This document shows positions 1-6,683 of a stretch of 15,745 bases of DNA, piece after piece; position 1 is the first letter of the stretch, and each line of letters begins with the position of its first letter. The DNA comes from an uncultured Methanomassiliicoccales archaeon (GTDB lineage Archaea; Thermoplasmatota; Thermoplasmata; Methanomassiliicoccales; Methanomethylophilaceae): NCBI GenBank assembly GCA_934234005.1, contig CAKQHC010000029.1, positions 1-15,745 on the forward strand, in the 5' to 3' direction. The notes under the pieces are model-generated. The model saw only the letters and a list, made by a program, of their open reading frames with translations, did not search any database and had not been told where the DNA came from. Both the position numbers and the translations under genes were made by a program.

Positions 1-289
1 ACGGATTATTGAGAATTGTCTGCATTTCAACTCCTGCCATTCCGAGGGCCAATCCGGCAAGCAACCCGAAACAGCTCTCGGGAATACGGTAATACCAAAT
101 TATGTTGCGAATGGCATTAGATGCGGAATCGGGATTGAAAAGGGTTTTAACGGCCTCTGCTGCACCCCATCTTGTAAATAAAACCGTGTTCGCAATGAAC
201 AGCAGAACGACCAGTAATACAGCTGCAACGATTATCAGCATCCTTGTACGGACAAGCGATCCGTATATCTCGCGTCCAGCAGAGACCAA
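1..289 (-). CDS. FecCD-family ABC transporter permease, N-terminal part (cut by window edge)
   Basis: The reading frame runs off the left edge and encodes the start of a membrane permease of the FecCD/BtuC type, which imports iron-siderophore, haem or cobalamin with a class III binding protein. Visible are a short basic leader ending GSLVRTR, a hydrophobic segment MLIIVAAVLLVVLLFIANTV, and the family's conserved stretch WYYRIPESCFGLLAGLALGM followed by AGVEMQTILNNP, which corresponds to the usual 'R-P-R ... G-x-x-L-x-x-x-G ... NP' block. I placed the start at TTG 289 because AGGAG lies 10 nt upstream inside the last codons of the binding-protein gene and because homologues carry a basic leader before the first helix. 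ATG at 241 is the alternative start. It directly follows the binding-protein gene (stop 297-295), so the two are probably one operon. Substrate cannot be told from the sequence. Confidence 0.85.
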   Translation of the reverse strand, partial: MVSAGREIYGSLVRTRMLIIVAAVLLVVLLFIANTVLFTRWGAAEAVKTLFNPDSASNAIRNIIWYYRIPESCFGLLAGLALGMAGVEMQTILNNP

Positions 290-294
290 ACAAA

Positions 295-1464
295 TCAGGC
301 TCCTGTGCCGGCCTTATACATCCAGGTTCCGCTGAATCCGAACGGTGTAAGCGTATCGATTTCTTCGATAAGCTTGTTGACATCCTCTTGATTGAACAAA
401 TCAGGATAGATTACCGTTGCCGCATTGTACAGATCTACGAGACCGAATGCAGAATTTCTGAGCTCTCCGTAAATTACAGCAATATTATTCTCTTTAACGG
501 CAGTAAGATCATTCCATCCGTCACGAGCTTTACATACGCTGATAACTTTCTCGCAATCCTCTGCAGAAGGCGTGACGCCGTGTCCCATAATTGCCTTGCT
601 TCCGAAATATCCCGTGTTCACAAGGAAGATGTAATCAGGCCCGTCTCCGTCGGGTTCCTGCATCTTCTCAAGAGTCCAATTGAAATCGGCACCTCCCGGT
701 GCCGTACAAATATTGGTTCCGCCCAACAGAATCATTTCCGGAGTTCCGACTGACACAAAATTACCGTATGATCCGTCATCCATGGGCATCTCCATGGAGA
801 ATGTGAACTGTTTTGCCTTATCGGGGTTGGCAGCTAACGTATCTTTAACATACTTGACCTTTTCGTTGTACAGGGTAACAACTTTGTCCGATACTTCAGT
901 CGTACCCATAATCTCCCCTATAACTCCGTAATTCTTTTCCGCAATACCGTCTGTGAATGATTTGTCATAAAACTCTATGTACAATACGGCAATGCCTGTT
1001 CTTTCAAGGGATTTGATCTGTTCGTCGATTCCCTGGATATATGCCGCAGTAGCTCCGCTGACAAGAGCCAGGGTTGCACCGCTCGATATAATGTCTTCCG
1101 CAGGAATTACTCCCGTACTGTAAAGATCTGTGGTAAGAGGTACGCTTTTAAGCTGAGGGTATTTTTCGGACAGAATGCTCCATTTGGAAGCTTCGCGGGT
1201 CTTGATATCCTCGGTCAAAAGCGCAACGTGGTCTGCCCAATCGTCTCCTACCGCTCCGGCGAATACTTCTACCGCAGTTGGTTCCAATATGGCTACCTTG
1301 TCAACAGGCATGTTGACAGTGACTTCTCTTCCTGCGGCATCTGTAACAATGATTGTGTTATCATTGCCGCCTTTATTTCCGTCCCCTCCTGAAAATACAA
1401 GGGCGACTGCAGCAATCACAACCACAACTACGGCTATGACTGCAATTATTGTTTTTGAATTCAT
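295..1464 (-). CDS. ABC transporter substrate-binding protein (class III, iron/cobalamin type), membrane-anchored
   Basis: 389 residues. Residues 5-24 form one hydrophobic helix, followed by a Gly/Asp/Asn-rich linker (SGGDGNKGGNDN). There is no lipobox cysteine, so an uncleaved N-terminal membrane anchor with the domain facing outward is likely, as in many archaeal binding proteins. From about residue 38 the protein reads as a periplasmic-binding-protein type 2 fold (PF01497): VTDAAGREVTVNMPVDKVAI, then ...VAILEPTA, typical of binding proteins for ferric chelates, haem or B12. The start is well supported: GAGGAGAG at 1471-1478 lies 6 nt before ATG. It precedes the FecCD permease gene in the same direction, and the ATPase subunit would be expected beyond the window. 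Length is usual for the family. Substrate assignment is open. Confidence 0.88.
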   Translation of the reverse strand: MNSKTIIAVIAVVVVVIAAVALVFSGGDGNKGGNDNTIIVTDAAGREVTVNMPVDKVAILEPTAVEVFAGAVGDDWADHVALLTEDIKTREASKWSILSEKYPQLKSVPLTTDLYSTGVIPAEDIISSGATLALVSGATAAYIQGIDEQIKSLERTGIAVLYIEFYDKSFTDGIAEKNYGVIGEIMGTTEVSDKVVTLYNEKVKYVKDTLAANPDKAKQFTFSMEMPMDDGSYGNFVSVGTPEMILLGGTNICTAPGGADFNWTLEKMQEPDGDGPDYIFLVNTGYFGSKAIMGHGVTPSAEDCEKVISVCKARDGWNDLTAVKENNIAVIYGELRNSAFGLVDLYNAATVIYPDLFNQEDVNKLIEEIDTLTPFGFSGTWMYKAGTGA

Positions 1465-1520
1465 TCGATTCTCTCCTCATAGAACCCATGAATCCTCCAT
1501 CCGACACATGCGCATCGTAT

Positions 1521-1568
1521 TGTTATATTTAGTATTTCCTTAATTTTTTTAGATATACCTAATATCTA
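1521..1568 (-). promoter_or_regulatory. Probable promoter and palindromic operator of the uptake operon
   Basis: On the minus strand a TATA-like element (CTAAATATAA, plus-strand 1523-1532) lies so that transcription would begin near 1501, leaving a leader of about 37 nt that includes the Shine-Dalgarno. Just upstream is a perfect palindrome at 1550-1568, TAGATAT-ACCTA-ATATCTA (7-bp arms, 5-bp centre). A dyad immediately upstream of TATA/BRE is a plausible site for a metal-responsive regulator. The palindrome is seen; its function is inferred. Confidence 0.5.
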
Positions 1569-1841
1569 CAATTAATAATATCGAACAGTCATAAAATCAT
1601 AGAATAACGCATTCTGATCCACTATGACATCATTGCAGAACATGTATGGTCGATGTAGATAAAACACACAAGTCTGATAAAATCCGACAATAGATCAGAT
1701 TAAGTGAAACGGATAACAGCTGTCACCCGATTCACTCAATCTTCCTCCGATCGGAATTATATTGAAGTTAAATCTCATGTGAAATATCTGTCTGAGACAA
1801 CTCACAATATCGCTTAAATATAAATTTCAGCACATTCGGAA
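1569..1841. other. Non-coding interval with a 34-bp imperfect palindrome (possible terminator)
   Basis: No credible gene is seen between the unknown membrane protein gene and the uptake operon promoter. The main structure is at 1703-1736, an imperfect palindrome centred on CAGCTG. In minus-strand RNA it forms up to 17 pairs with two G-U wobbles and one U-U mismatch. It lies about 105 nt after the stop of the 1842-2804 gene, so it may end that transcript. A second weak dyad (AGTCTGAT ... ATCAGATT, about 1671-1701) and the palindrome TCCGATCGGA (1746-1755) are nearby. Confidence 0.4.
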
Positions 1842-2804
1842 TCAGGATTTTACTGACAGAATGTTTGTATCGGCAACCGTAGTCGTAAATCTCTGGGCTC
1901 CTTTATATATGGGCTCCGAGACAATCTCATATATCACACCGGCAAGACCGTAATACACAATATACTCCAATCCTCTTCCTTCGGAATCGACGACACGTAT
2001 CTTTTCGGTGATAACGACACGCTTTCCGCGAAATGTATCCTCCACAGCTTGGGTCTTCTCCCCATGAACAACGGTGTCTCCGTCCTGTTCAAAAAATAAG
2101 ATTAGGGAATCATAGTCAATCACGGAGAGATACTCAATTTGTGACATTTTATCCATAAACTCATCGTCACATATCACCCGACCGTCGGATTTCAATTCAA
2201 TTATTGTCAAATTGACCGTTTCACCTGATCTTATGTTCATGTTGGTGGTAACTTTCATGGAATCTTCGTCAACTGAATCTATTTTTTTAGAAATCCAGTA
2301 ATCATAGGACATAGTTTTGGACTCGATGGCAGAACTAAAAGAATAATATGTTCCCGTGACGACGGTTTGTTCCGACATAGACAATCCTATATCCATATTG
2401 GTGTCAAGATTAAGATTGGCATTACCGACAATAGAATATTTGTGGATTATAAACTTGGAATCCGTCATAACGTAGAATTCGTAATCCATCCCGTTAACAA
2501 TTGTAGGCACTACGTAACAACTCTTCTTAAATCCGTCATACATCCATTCGCCTTCACGGGCATCGGCTGGGATATCTTCCGTCCAATAAATTCCACTCAG
2601 ATATTCAGTGCGTGTCATATCTGCCGTAGTGTTCAATTCCCCGATGCCGTCACTATTGTATTTGATGTAATCTCCGACAGCAAGATCTTTCCGTACGACA
2701 TCGACATCAAGCTCATCGTCATCATCGTCCAATACAAGCATGGTAAAAACAGACCCGCCGACAACAACAACAAGCATTGCGATTATTATCAGTTTGACGT
2801 TCAT
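1842..2804 (-). CDS. Hypothetical membrane-anchored extracytoplasmic protein
   Basis: 320 residues; I do not recognise a named family. Residues 4-24 are a single hydrophobic helix, followed at once by a strongly acidic stretch (LDDDDDELDVDVVRKD) and then a globular part rich in alternating hydrophobic and polar residues, as in beta-rich domains, up to the C-terminus. There is no lipobox and no second membrane helix, so an N-in, C-out anchored surface protein is most likely. GAGGA at 2810-2814 before ATG supports the start. It is transcribed alone: upstream is transposon debris, downstream a non-coding interval with a possible terminator. A TATA-like element (TTAAATAC, about 2833-2840) lies close upstream. 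No catalytic motif was found. Confidence 0.8.
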   Translation of the reverse strand: MNVKLIIIAMLVVVVGGSVFTMLVLDDDDDELDVDVVRKDLAVGDYIKYNSDGIGELNTTADMTRTEYLSGIYWTEDIPADAREGEWMYDGFKKSCYVVPTIVNGMDYEFYVMTDSKFIIHKYSIVGNANLNLDTNMDIGLSMSEQTVVTGTYYSFSSAIESKTMSYDYWISKKIDSVDEDSMKVTTNMNIRSGETVNLTIIELKSDGRVICDDEFMDKMSQIEYLSVIDYDSLILFFEQDGDTVVHGEKTQAVEDTFRGKRVVITEKIRVVDSEGRGLEYIVYYGLAGVIYEIVSEPIYKGAQRFTTTVADTNILSVKS

Positions 2805-2857
2805 TTCATTCCTCGGGAACGTATGGCATTATGTATTTAACAATCATGCGGTCAAAA

Positions 2858-2926
2858 TCCTAAGATGATTGAACGGTATTGTTTCAAATAATGTCGTTCA
2901 ATGATTCAGACATTCATCTCTTAGGA
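2858..2926. repeat. Nested inverted repeat upstream of the 1842-2804 gene
   Basis: Two pairs of arms are nested: TCCTAAGA (2858-2865) with TCTTAGGA (2919-2926), and inside them ATTGAACG (2868-2875) with CGTTCAAT (2895-2902). Both pairs are perfect 8-bp matches. The right outer arm covers the degenerate stop of the ATPase remnant. It could be a terminator, an operator of the downstream minus-strand gene, or a leftover insertion boundary. Confidence 0.45.
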
Positions 2927-3215
2927 AATAGTTATAATCCCGTTAATCAGAAAATCTATCACATCTGCCCATCCGCATCATCGTACGGATACTTACCAAC
3001 GTTATGATGAATTTCGGATAATTATCGTTCAACGCCTTCAATTGTGCGAGTTTCCGTTTCAACGTTTCCGGATTCGTTACTGAAACGGACACTTGAAAAT
3101 ACATGTACTTCCAATTTACATCATAAGATAGAAAATCGATTTCTTTACCGCTGACACTCATTACACATGCGTTCCCGTACCTGTACATGAGTTCCAGTCC
3201 GAAACTGTTTTCCGT
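2921..3215 (-). pseudogene. C-terminal remnant of an AAA ATPase with DUF4143 domain
   Basis: The second half of an open frame (2943-3569) carries GKEIDFLSYD, then YMYFQVSVSV and LNDNYPKFIITL. This is the pattern of the nuclease-like DUF4143 tail of archaeal AAA ATPases ('EVDFV ... YIQV ... DNYPK..LTLD'). The last residues of that frame (VSIRTMMRMGRCDRFSD) do not fit the family. Reading the other two frames in succession restores a family-like end: GKYPYDDADGQM in one, then VIDFLING in the next, stopping at 2923-2921. Two frameshifts in about 50 bp, loss of the whole ATPase half, and in-frame fusion to transposase sequence show decay. Family membership is from recall of the motif; the frame jumps are seen directly. 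Confidence 0.65.
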
Positions 3216-3669
3216 CGTACTGAACCATCTTCCTGCTCTAATCAGGCACCCGTGGTTGAACAGACGGGATATTGCAAGCATCCATAAATCATCGCCGAGT
3301 TCATGGCCAAATGCCGCTATAACCTTATCAAAAGTATCGGAACATACAGCTTTTATCAGGCGGATTGGTCCGCTGATTTTCTGATCGCAAAGGATTAGCT
3401 CTATTTCCTCGGGCATACTGAGACCGAAGGCCTCAATCGCTCTCGGGTCCGAATCTGAGATTTTCAAACCTTTAGCCAGAACAACTATTCCAGGTTCCCT
3501 GAGTGTTCCGATGTAATTGCCAGTCTTCACACGCTTCTTCGTAGTTAGATCCCATTGGGCGTTTGCCAACGAAGCTGATGGACACCGTTCCTGTTCTCAA
3601 CCGAAATCCCCCTGCTCCCCGATTCCCTCTTTGTCTCAAGCCATTTAGAAGCCCAGGTTCAATAGTCAT
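3216..3669 (-). pseudogene. N-terminal remnant of an IS1634-like (IS4 superfamily) transposase
   Basis: One frame starting at ATG 3669 (or GTG 3585) reads VSISFVGKRPMGSNY, resembling the start of IS1634-like transposases. The homology-like sequence then jumps to the next frame with QWDLTTKKRVKTGNYIGTL, the usual 'YWDKEKKRVKTGxYIG' segment, and continues through DTFDKVIAAFGHELGDDLWM to about GRWFSTTENS, where it is joined to the ATPase tail. So the gene is frameshifted near 3560 and truncated before the DDE catalytic core. A TATA-like AT-rich element and the palindrome TACCTCA-AA-TGAGGTA (3671-3686) lie just upstream of ATG 3669. Family is inferred from pattern; a search against ISfinder would decide it. 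Confidence 0.5.
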
Positions 3670-4117
3670 TTACCTCAAATGAGGTATAACTTTAATATTT
3701 AAACAGGCTTCAATTTCAAAACATAGTCAGCATGGAAAAAATAAGAGGAAAAGGTTAAGACATATACCTCACAATTTAGAATTAAAGTTTCAACCGAGAT
3801 TTTCGAAGCGATTTGGAGACGCAGGCAATAAAACCGTTCGAAAAAGGTCAAATCAAACCCAAAAGTGCAACCGCACTGTGATTCGGGACCGTTAAAAACG
3901 CGTCCTGTCATTTGAGTGTGATTTATGGGATTAGCTTAAGCTCTCGCGTGTGCGCGCGCACATGTGCGTAAAGCTTCATTTCCTGTCGAGATTAGGATAT
4001 ATACAAAATATCTTGTATAAAGGTAAATATTAAAGTTCAAAAAATACTCTGAACCATTATAGGTGCATGCTTTGTAGCATAACGTCTAACGGGATGTTGC
4101 AAAACCCCTGCACCGTC
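3670..4117. other. Structured non-coding region of the accessory island
   Basis: About 450 bp without a convincing gene (one 70-codon minus frame at 3699-3911 has no recognisable features). It holds, in order: a 7-bp-arm palindrome at 3671-3686; a hairpin AGTGC-AACC-GCACT at 3864-3877, which on the minus strand is followed by a short T run like a terminator; GGAC...GTCC arms at about 3886-3905; a 26-nt alternating pyrimidine-purine tract at 3945-3970; an inverted repeat TATACAA/TTGTATA at 4000-4019; and a possible three-way junction at 4062-4114. Confidence 0.5.
4062..4114 (-). repeat. Branched inverted repeat after the SIR2 gene
   Basis: Outer arms GGTGCA (4062-4067) and TGCACC (4109-4114) are perfectly complementary. 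They enclose a small perfect hairpin ATGCT-TTGT-AGCAT (4067-4080, sharing one base with the outer arm) and a weaker GGG/CCC pairing (about 4091-4107). It begins 3 nt beyond the stop of the SIR2 gene on the minus strand, so it may form the 3' end of that transcript, or it may be a mobile-element end. Confidence 0.4.
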
Positions 4118-5671
4118 TTAATCAAATTCTACAGGGTACAATTTGGACATGATATAACACACTGCCATCTTCATGTTACTTTTTGCATTTACATCTGCAC
4201 ACAGTTGATTATATCTGCACTTTAGTTCATTTAGGGCTTGATCAAATGTAATTATTTGTTTGTCAAGCAAATAGACTATAAGCATAGGAATACGATACGT
4301 CTTAACCTGTCTCAATTGAGACAAGCATGTAATGCCTGACTGCAATCCTTCTTTACGAACACGTTCCAAAGGATATTGAGTTTCTTTCAACTTAAAATAT
4401 TCTTTCAAACGTGGAGACAATATCTTGATTGTAGATTTTGAATAATATGGGTAAATGGGAATATATTCAGTATTTTTGAACAACTTCTTGTTTTCGAATG
4501 CGGCAAGAACTGTGCTAGGGTCCATACTTATATCATTAAACAGGACATCTTTTACCAGATTATCGCAACTAGTAAATTCAGACAGAACTCTCGTTACCTG
4601 TGTATTGTCTGCGGCAATCAACACAACATCCTTCAAATCCTTATTATCAAAATCCACAGCACCTATGTAAAGCAACTGCTGTTGATTGGGATTGGATGTT
4701 ATAACGAGATTTTTGACCAACTGTCTAAAACGTCTAATCTGTGATGAGTTCGTAGATGGTACTATCTTAGATATATCGTCGAATATTTGTTTAAAATTGT
4801 CGGTTTCGATAGTATATAATGAAAATCTTTTATCCCCCAATTCAAAAGAATTAATCGATTCTTTGAAATCCATCTCTCCTTTTGAATGTTTTATAAATAT
4901 TATATTCTGTTCGACCTGTTTGAGTTTTTCCTGATTAAGAGAGCCCATCAAATCTGTTATTATCTGCTTGACATCGTTATCCTCAAGCGAGTACCCAAGA
5001 ATAAGTAATGGGTAATCGCAAAGTAACGACAATATCTTAGCAGTTACGATTTTAGAATTCTTAGTATAATCAACATAATCTTTTTCTGTTATCATAATTC
5101 CATCAGGTTCCAATGCAGTACCATGAATTTTGAATATTTCTCCAATCCCCTCGGAATCTGAAAAATAATAATCTGATATTTTTGAATACACCTTATACCC
5201 ATTGAATACATTCTCTTCAAGAAAACTATCATAATTCGTTGTTATCACAGAAGGGATTGTATTGATGAGTTTCTTAAAAGAATCCAACTCAGATAAAAGA
5301 TTTCTATCGTCTTTGAAGTTATATTTTCTAAATCTTGAAGAAATGAGTATTTTGAATGGGTTGACATCATTATCATATTGATTCAATTCATCATCATTGA
5401 ATAATACCTCAGGAACAATAGTGCCTTCTTTCAAAGATCTTACCAAAAACTGATCCAGCTCAGTTGCAAGTTTTGGCAAATAACCAAAATTATTATTATC
5501 TCTTGCCGAGCTCTTATAAGGTTTTAACATACGGCCATTTATTCCCATGCGTCCTGCAATTTCTTCGAGCAGCCCCTCCCAAGAAGGATAATCTTCCAAA
5601 TATCTTTTTGAAATACCTGATCCGATGAGTAGTATCGGAGGACGATCTTTGAAAAAACCAAACTGCTCCAT
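4118..5671 (-). CDS. SIR2-like domain protein, probable NAD-consuming defence effector
   Basis: 517 residues. The N-terminal half is a SIR2-like Rossmann domain (SIR2_2 type): LLIGSGIS (14-21) is the NAD-binding glycine motif, TTNYD (144-148) is the site equivalent to sirtuin T-Q-N-x-D, KIHG (181-184) supplies the catalytic-type His183, and LGYSLEDNDV (225-234) is the late strand motif. The zinc-ribbon cysteines of true deacetylase sirtuins are absent, as in anti-phage SIR2 proteins that degrade NAD. Residues about 320-517 form a second alpha/beta region that I cannot assign; a sensing or inhibitory role is a guess. Composition is clearly more AT-rich than metG or ABCE1, and transposon remnants lie on both sides, suggesting transfer. 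The start has no Shine-Dalgarno; a TATA element lies about 24 nt upstream, implying a leaderless mRNA. No toxin or defence partner gene is adjacent. Confidence 0.8.
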   Translation of the reverse strand: MEQFGFFKDRPPILLIGSGISKRYLEDYPSWEGLLEEIAGRMGINGRMLKPYKSSARDNNNFGYLPKLATELDQFLVRSLKEGTIVPEVLFNDDELNQYDNDVNPFKILISSRFRKYNFKDDRNLLSELDSFKKLINTIPSVITTNYDSFLEENVFNGYKVYSKISDYYFSDSEGIGEIFKIHGTALEPDGIMITEKDYVDYTKNSKIVTAKILSLLCDYPLLILGYSLEDNDVKQIITDLMGSLNQEKLKQVEQNIIFIKHSKGEMDFKESINSFELGDKRFSLYTIETDNFKQIFDDISKIVPSTNSSQIRRFRQLVKNLVITSNPNQQQLLYIGAVDFDNKDLKDVVLIAADNTQVTRVLSEFTSCDNLVKDVLFNDISMDPSTVLAAFENKKLFKNTEYIPIYPYYSKSTIKILSPRLKEYFKLKETQYPLERVRKEGLQSGITCLSQLRQVKTYRIPMLIVYLLDKQIITFDQALNELKCRYNQLCADVNAKSNMKMAVCYIMSKLYPVEFD

Positions 5672-5690
5672 GTGTCTACATACGTCAATG

Positions 5691-5698
5691 AATATATG
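5691..5698 (-). promoter_or_regulatory. TATA element of the SIR2 gene
   Basis: CCATATATT on the minus strand is centred about 24 nt from the ATG at 5671. This is the archaeal TATA-to-start distance, so the start codon itself is probably at or next to the 5' end of the mRNA. There is no Shine-Dalgarno in the short gap. Confidence 0.5.
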
Positions 5699-5735
5699 GT
5701 TTTATTCTATTAACAAATTCCGAAATCATTGCACT

Positions 5736-5852
5736 TTACTTCTTCCGATTTTTACTTCCTTTGGGCCTTCCGCGGGACCTTTTAACAGTTTCCGGAACAT
5801 CGATTATTCCGAGTTTCATGAGAATGCTCTCCTCACGATCTGAAAGATTTAA
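5736..5852 (-). pseudogene. Short ORF with AT-hook tail, probable transposase C-terminal remnant
   Basis: The frame opens after tandem stops (TGA TAA, 5858-5853) and reads LNLSDREESILM, then KLGIIDVPETVKRSRGRPKG and SKNRKK before the stop at 5738-5736. RGRPKGSKN is an AT-hook, and a short basic tail of this kind is common at the C-terminus of archaeal IS transposases. It could also be a real 27-residue protein from ATG 5819, which has GAGGAG about 9 nt upstream. It lies just upstream of the SIR2 gene in the same direction. No 5' part of a transposase is present; it does not join the head fragment at 3216-3669 in the right order, so the two are probably remnants of different copies. Confidence 0.4.
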
Positions 5853-6026
5853 TTATCAAAGAGATAAGACCTGCATAAACAACAGATTTCCAGAAGATTC
5901 GACAAAAAAATACAACTTATCAAGACATTGACGTAGGATGTCACAGACAATCACGTTTGACAGCATATTTATTTAGAGATGCGGGTGAATTTACTGAACC
6001 TAAACAACTCCAAAAGTCGGTTTGCA
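5853..6026. other. Intergenic interval after the PHP gene
   Basis: Nothing coding is supported here. An AT-rich stretch (CATATTTATTTAG, about 5964-5976) could be a promoter for the minus-strand short ORF, but it is about 145 nt away. I see no strong hairpin. Confidence 0.4.
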
Positions 6027-6683
6027 TCACATTCTCTTACAACCGCGCAGAATCCACTCGCCGATGGATTTTATACCGTATTTCAGAGTGCCTTTCAGAT
6101 GACGGCTGTGACTGAACAGCCCGACTTCGCCTTCCATTATCGCTTTGACGGCATCCTGCCATGTAACGATATCGTCCGGAAGTTCGACATATCCCTCGCC
6201 TATGTGACGCGGCGTATGTGCATCGCTTCCCGCGGTTATCGGTTTGCCTATCCTTTTGGCCAAACGCTCCGATTTACGGTTAGCCGATGGGATCGAACGG
6301 CCGTTGCGTGCTTCGATCCCATCGAAAGGATAGTTTAAAGTGTTCTTTTCGCCGAGTCCGGACCACCATCTGTACGGATGGGCCGCAATTGCATACCCTC
6401 CGGCTTCATGTATCCGGTCTATTGTCTCCTGAATGGATAAATCTCTGGGAATCAGTCTGTCGATACCCAGGGCTACGATATGTCCTTCTTTGGACGAAAC
6501 TTCCTCGGCGGGGATTATGATGACTTTGCCGTTGTCTTTCAGCTCATGGTACGCTTCGAAACTGTTGTGGTCCGTAACGGCAATAACTCCGATCCCTTTC
6601 TCTACAGCGGTCTGCACCAGTTCCTCCATGGTAGTCTTTCCGTCGTTGGAATAGCATGTGTGAACGTGCAGATCCGCTTTCAT
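6027..6683 (-). CDS. PHP-domain metal-dependent phosphoesterase
   Basis: 218 residues, the full length of a stand-alone PHP protein. The metal-binding motifs appear in order: DLHVHT (4-9), TDHNS (37-41), PAEEVSS...GH (58-68), AAHP (100-103) and GSDAH (152-156). These His, Asp and Glu residues coordinate a multi-metal centre that hydrolyses phosphate esters. In small archaeal and bacterial members, substrates such as nucleoside or oligonucleotide phosphates are known, but the substrate here cannot be deduced. No polymerase domain is attached. Its ATG (6683-6681) overlaps the metG stop by 4 bp (ATGA), so it is very likely translated by coupling with metG; a role in RNA or nucleotide clean-up near tRNA charging is only a guess. 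Confidence 0.9.
   Translation of the reverse strand: MKADLHVHTCYSNDGKTTMEELVQTAVEKGIGVIAVTDHNSFEAYHELKDNGKVIIIPAEEVSSKEGHIVALGIDRLIPRDLSIQETIDRIHEAGGYAIAAHPYRWWSGLGEKNTLNYPFDGIEARNGRSIPSANRKSERLAKRIGKPITAGSDAHTPRHIGEGYVELPDDIVTWQDAVKAIMEGEVGLFSHSRHLKGTLKYGIKSIGEWILRGCKRM

Noticed and set aside
244..753. A 169-codon plus-strand frame opposite the binding-protein gene
   Set aside because: It is antisense to a gene with a good Shine-Dalgarno and clear domain; no recognisable protein features.
3699..3911. A 70-codon minus frame in the island's non-coding region
   Set aside because: No Shine-Dalgarno, no family pattern, and it spans hairpins; not supported as a gene.
4062..4114. A tRNA gene (acceptor-like outer arms)
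   Set aside because: At 53 nt it is too short, and there is no TPsiC arm or anticodon arm of the right form. I found no tRNA or rRNA gene in the window.
4118..5671. A true sirtuin protein deacetylase
   Set aside because: The paired zinc-binding cysteines of deacetylase sirtuins are missing and the motif spacing fits SIR2_2-type proteins.
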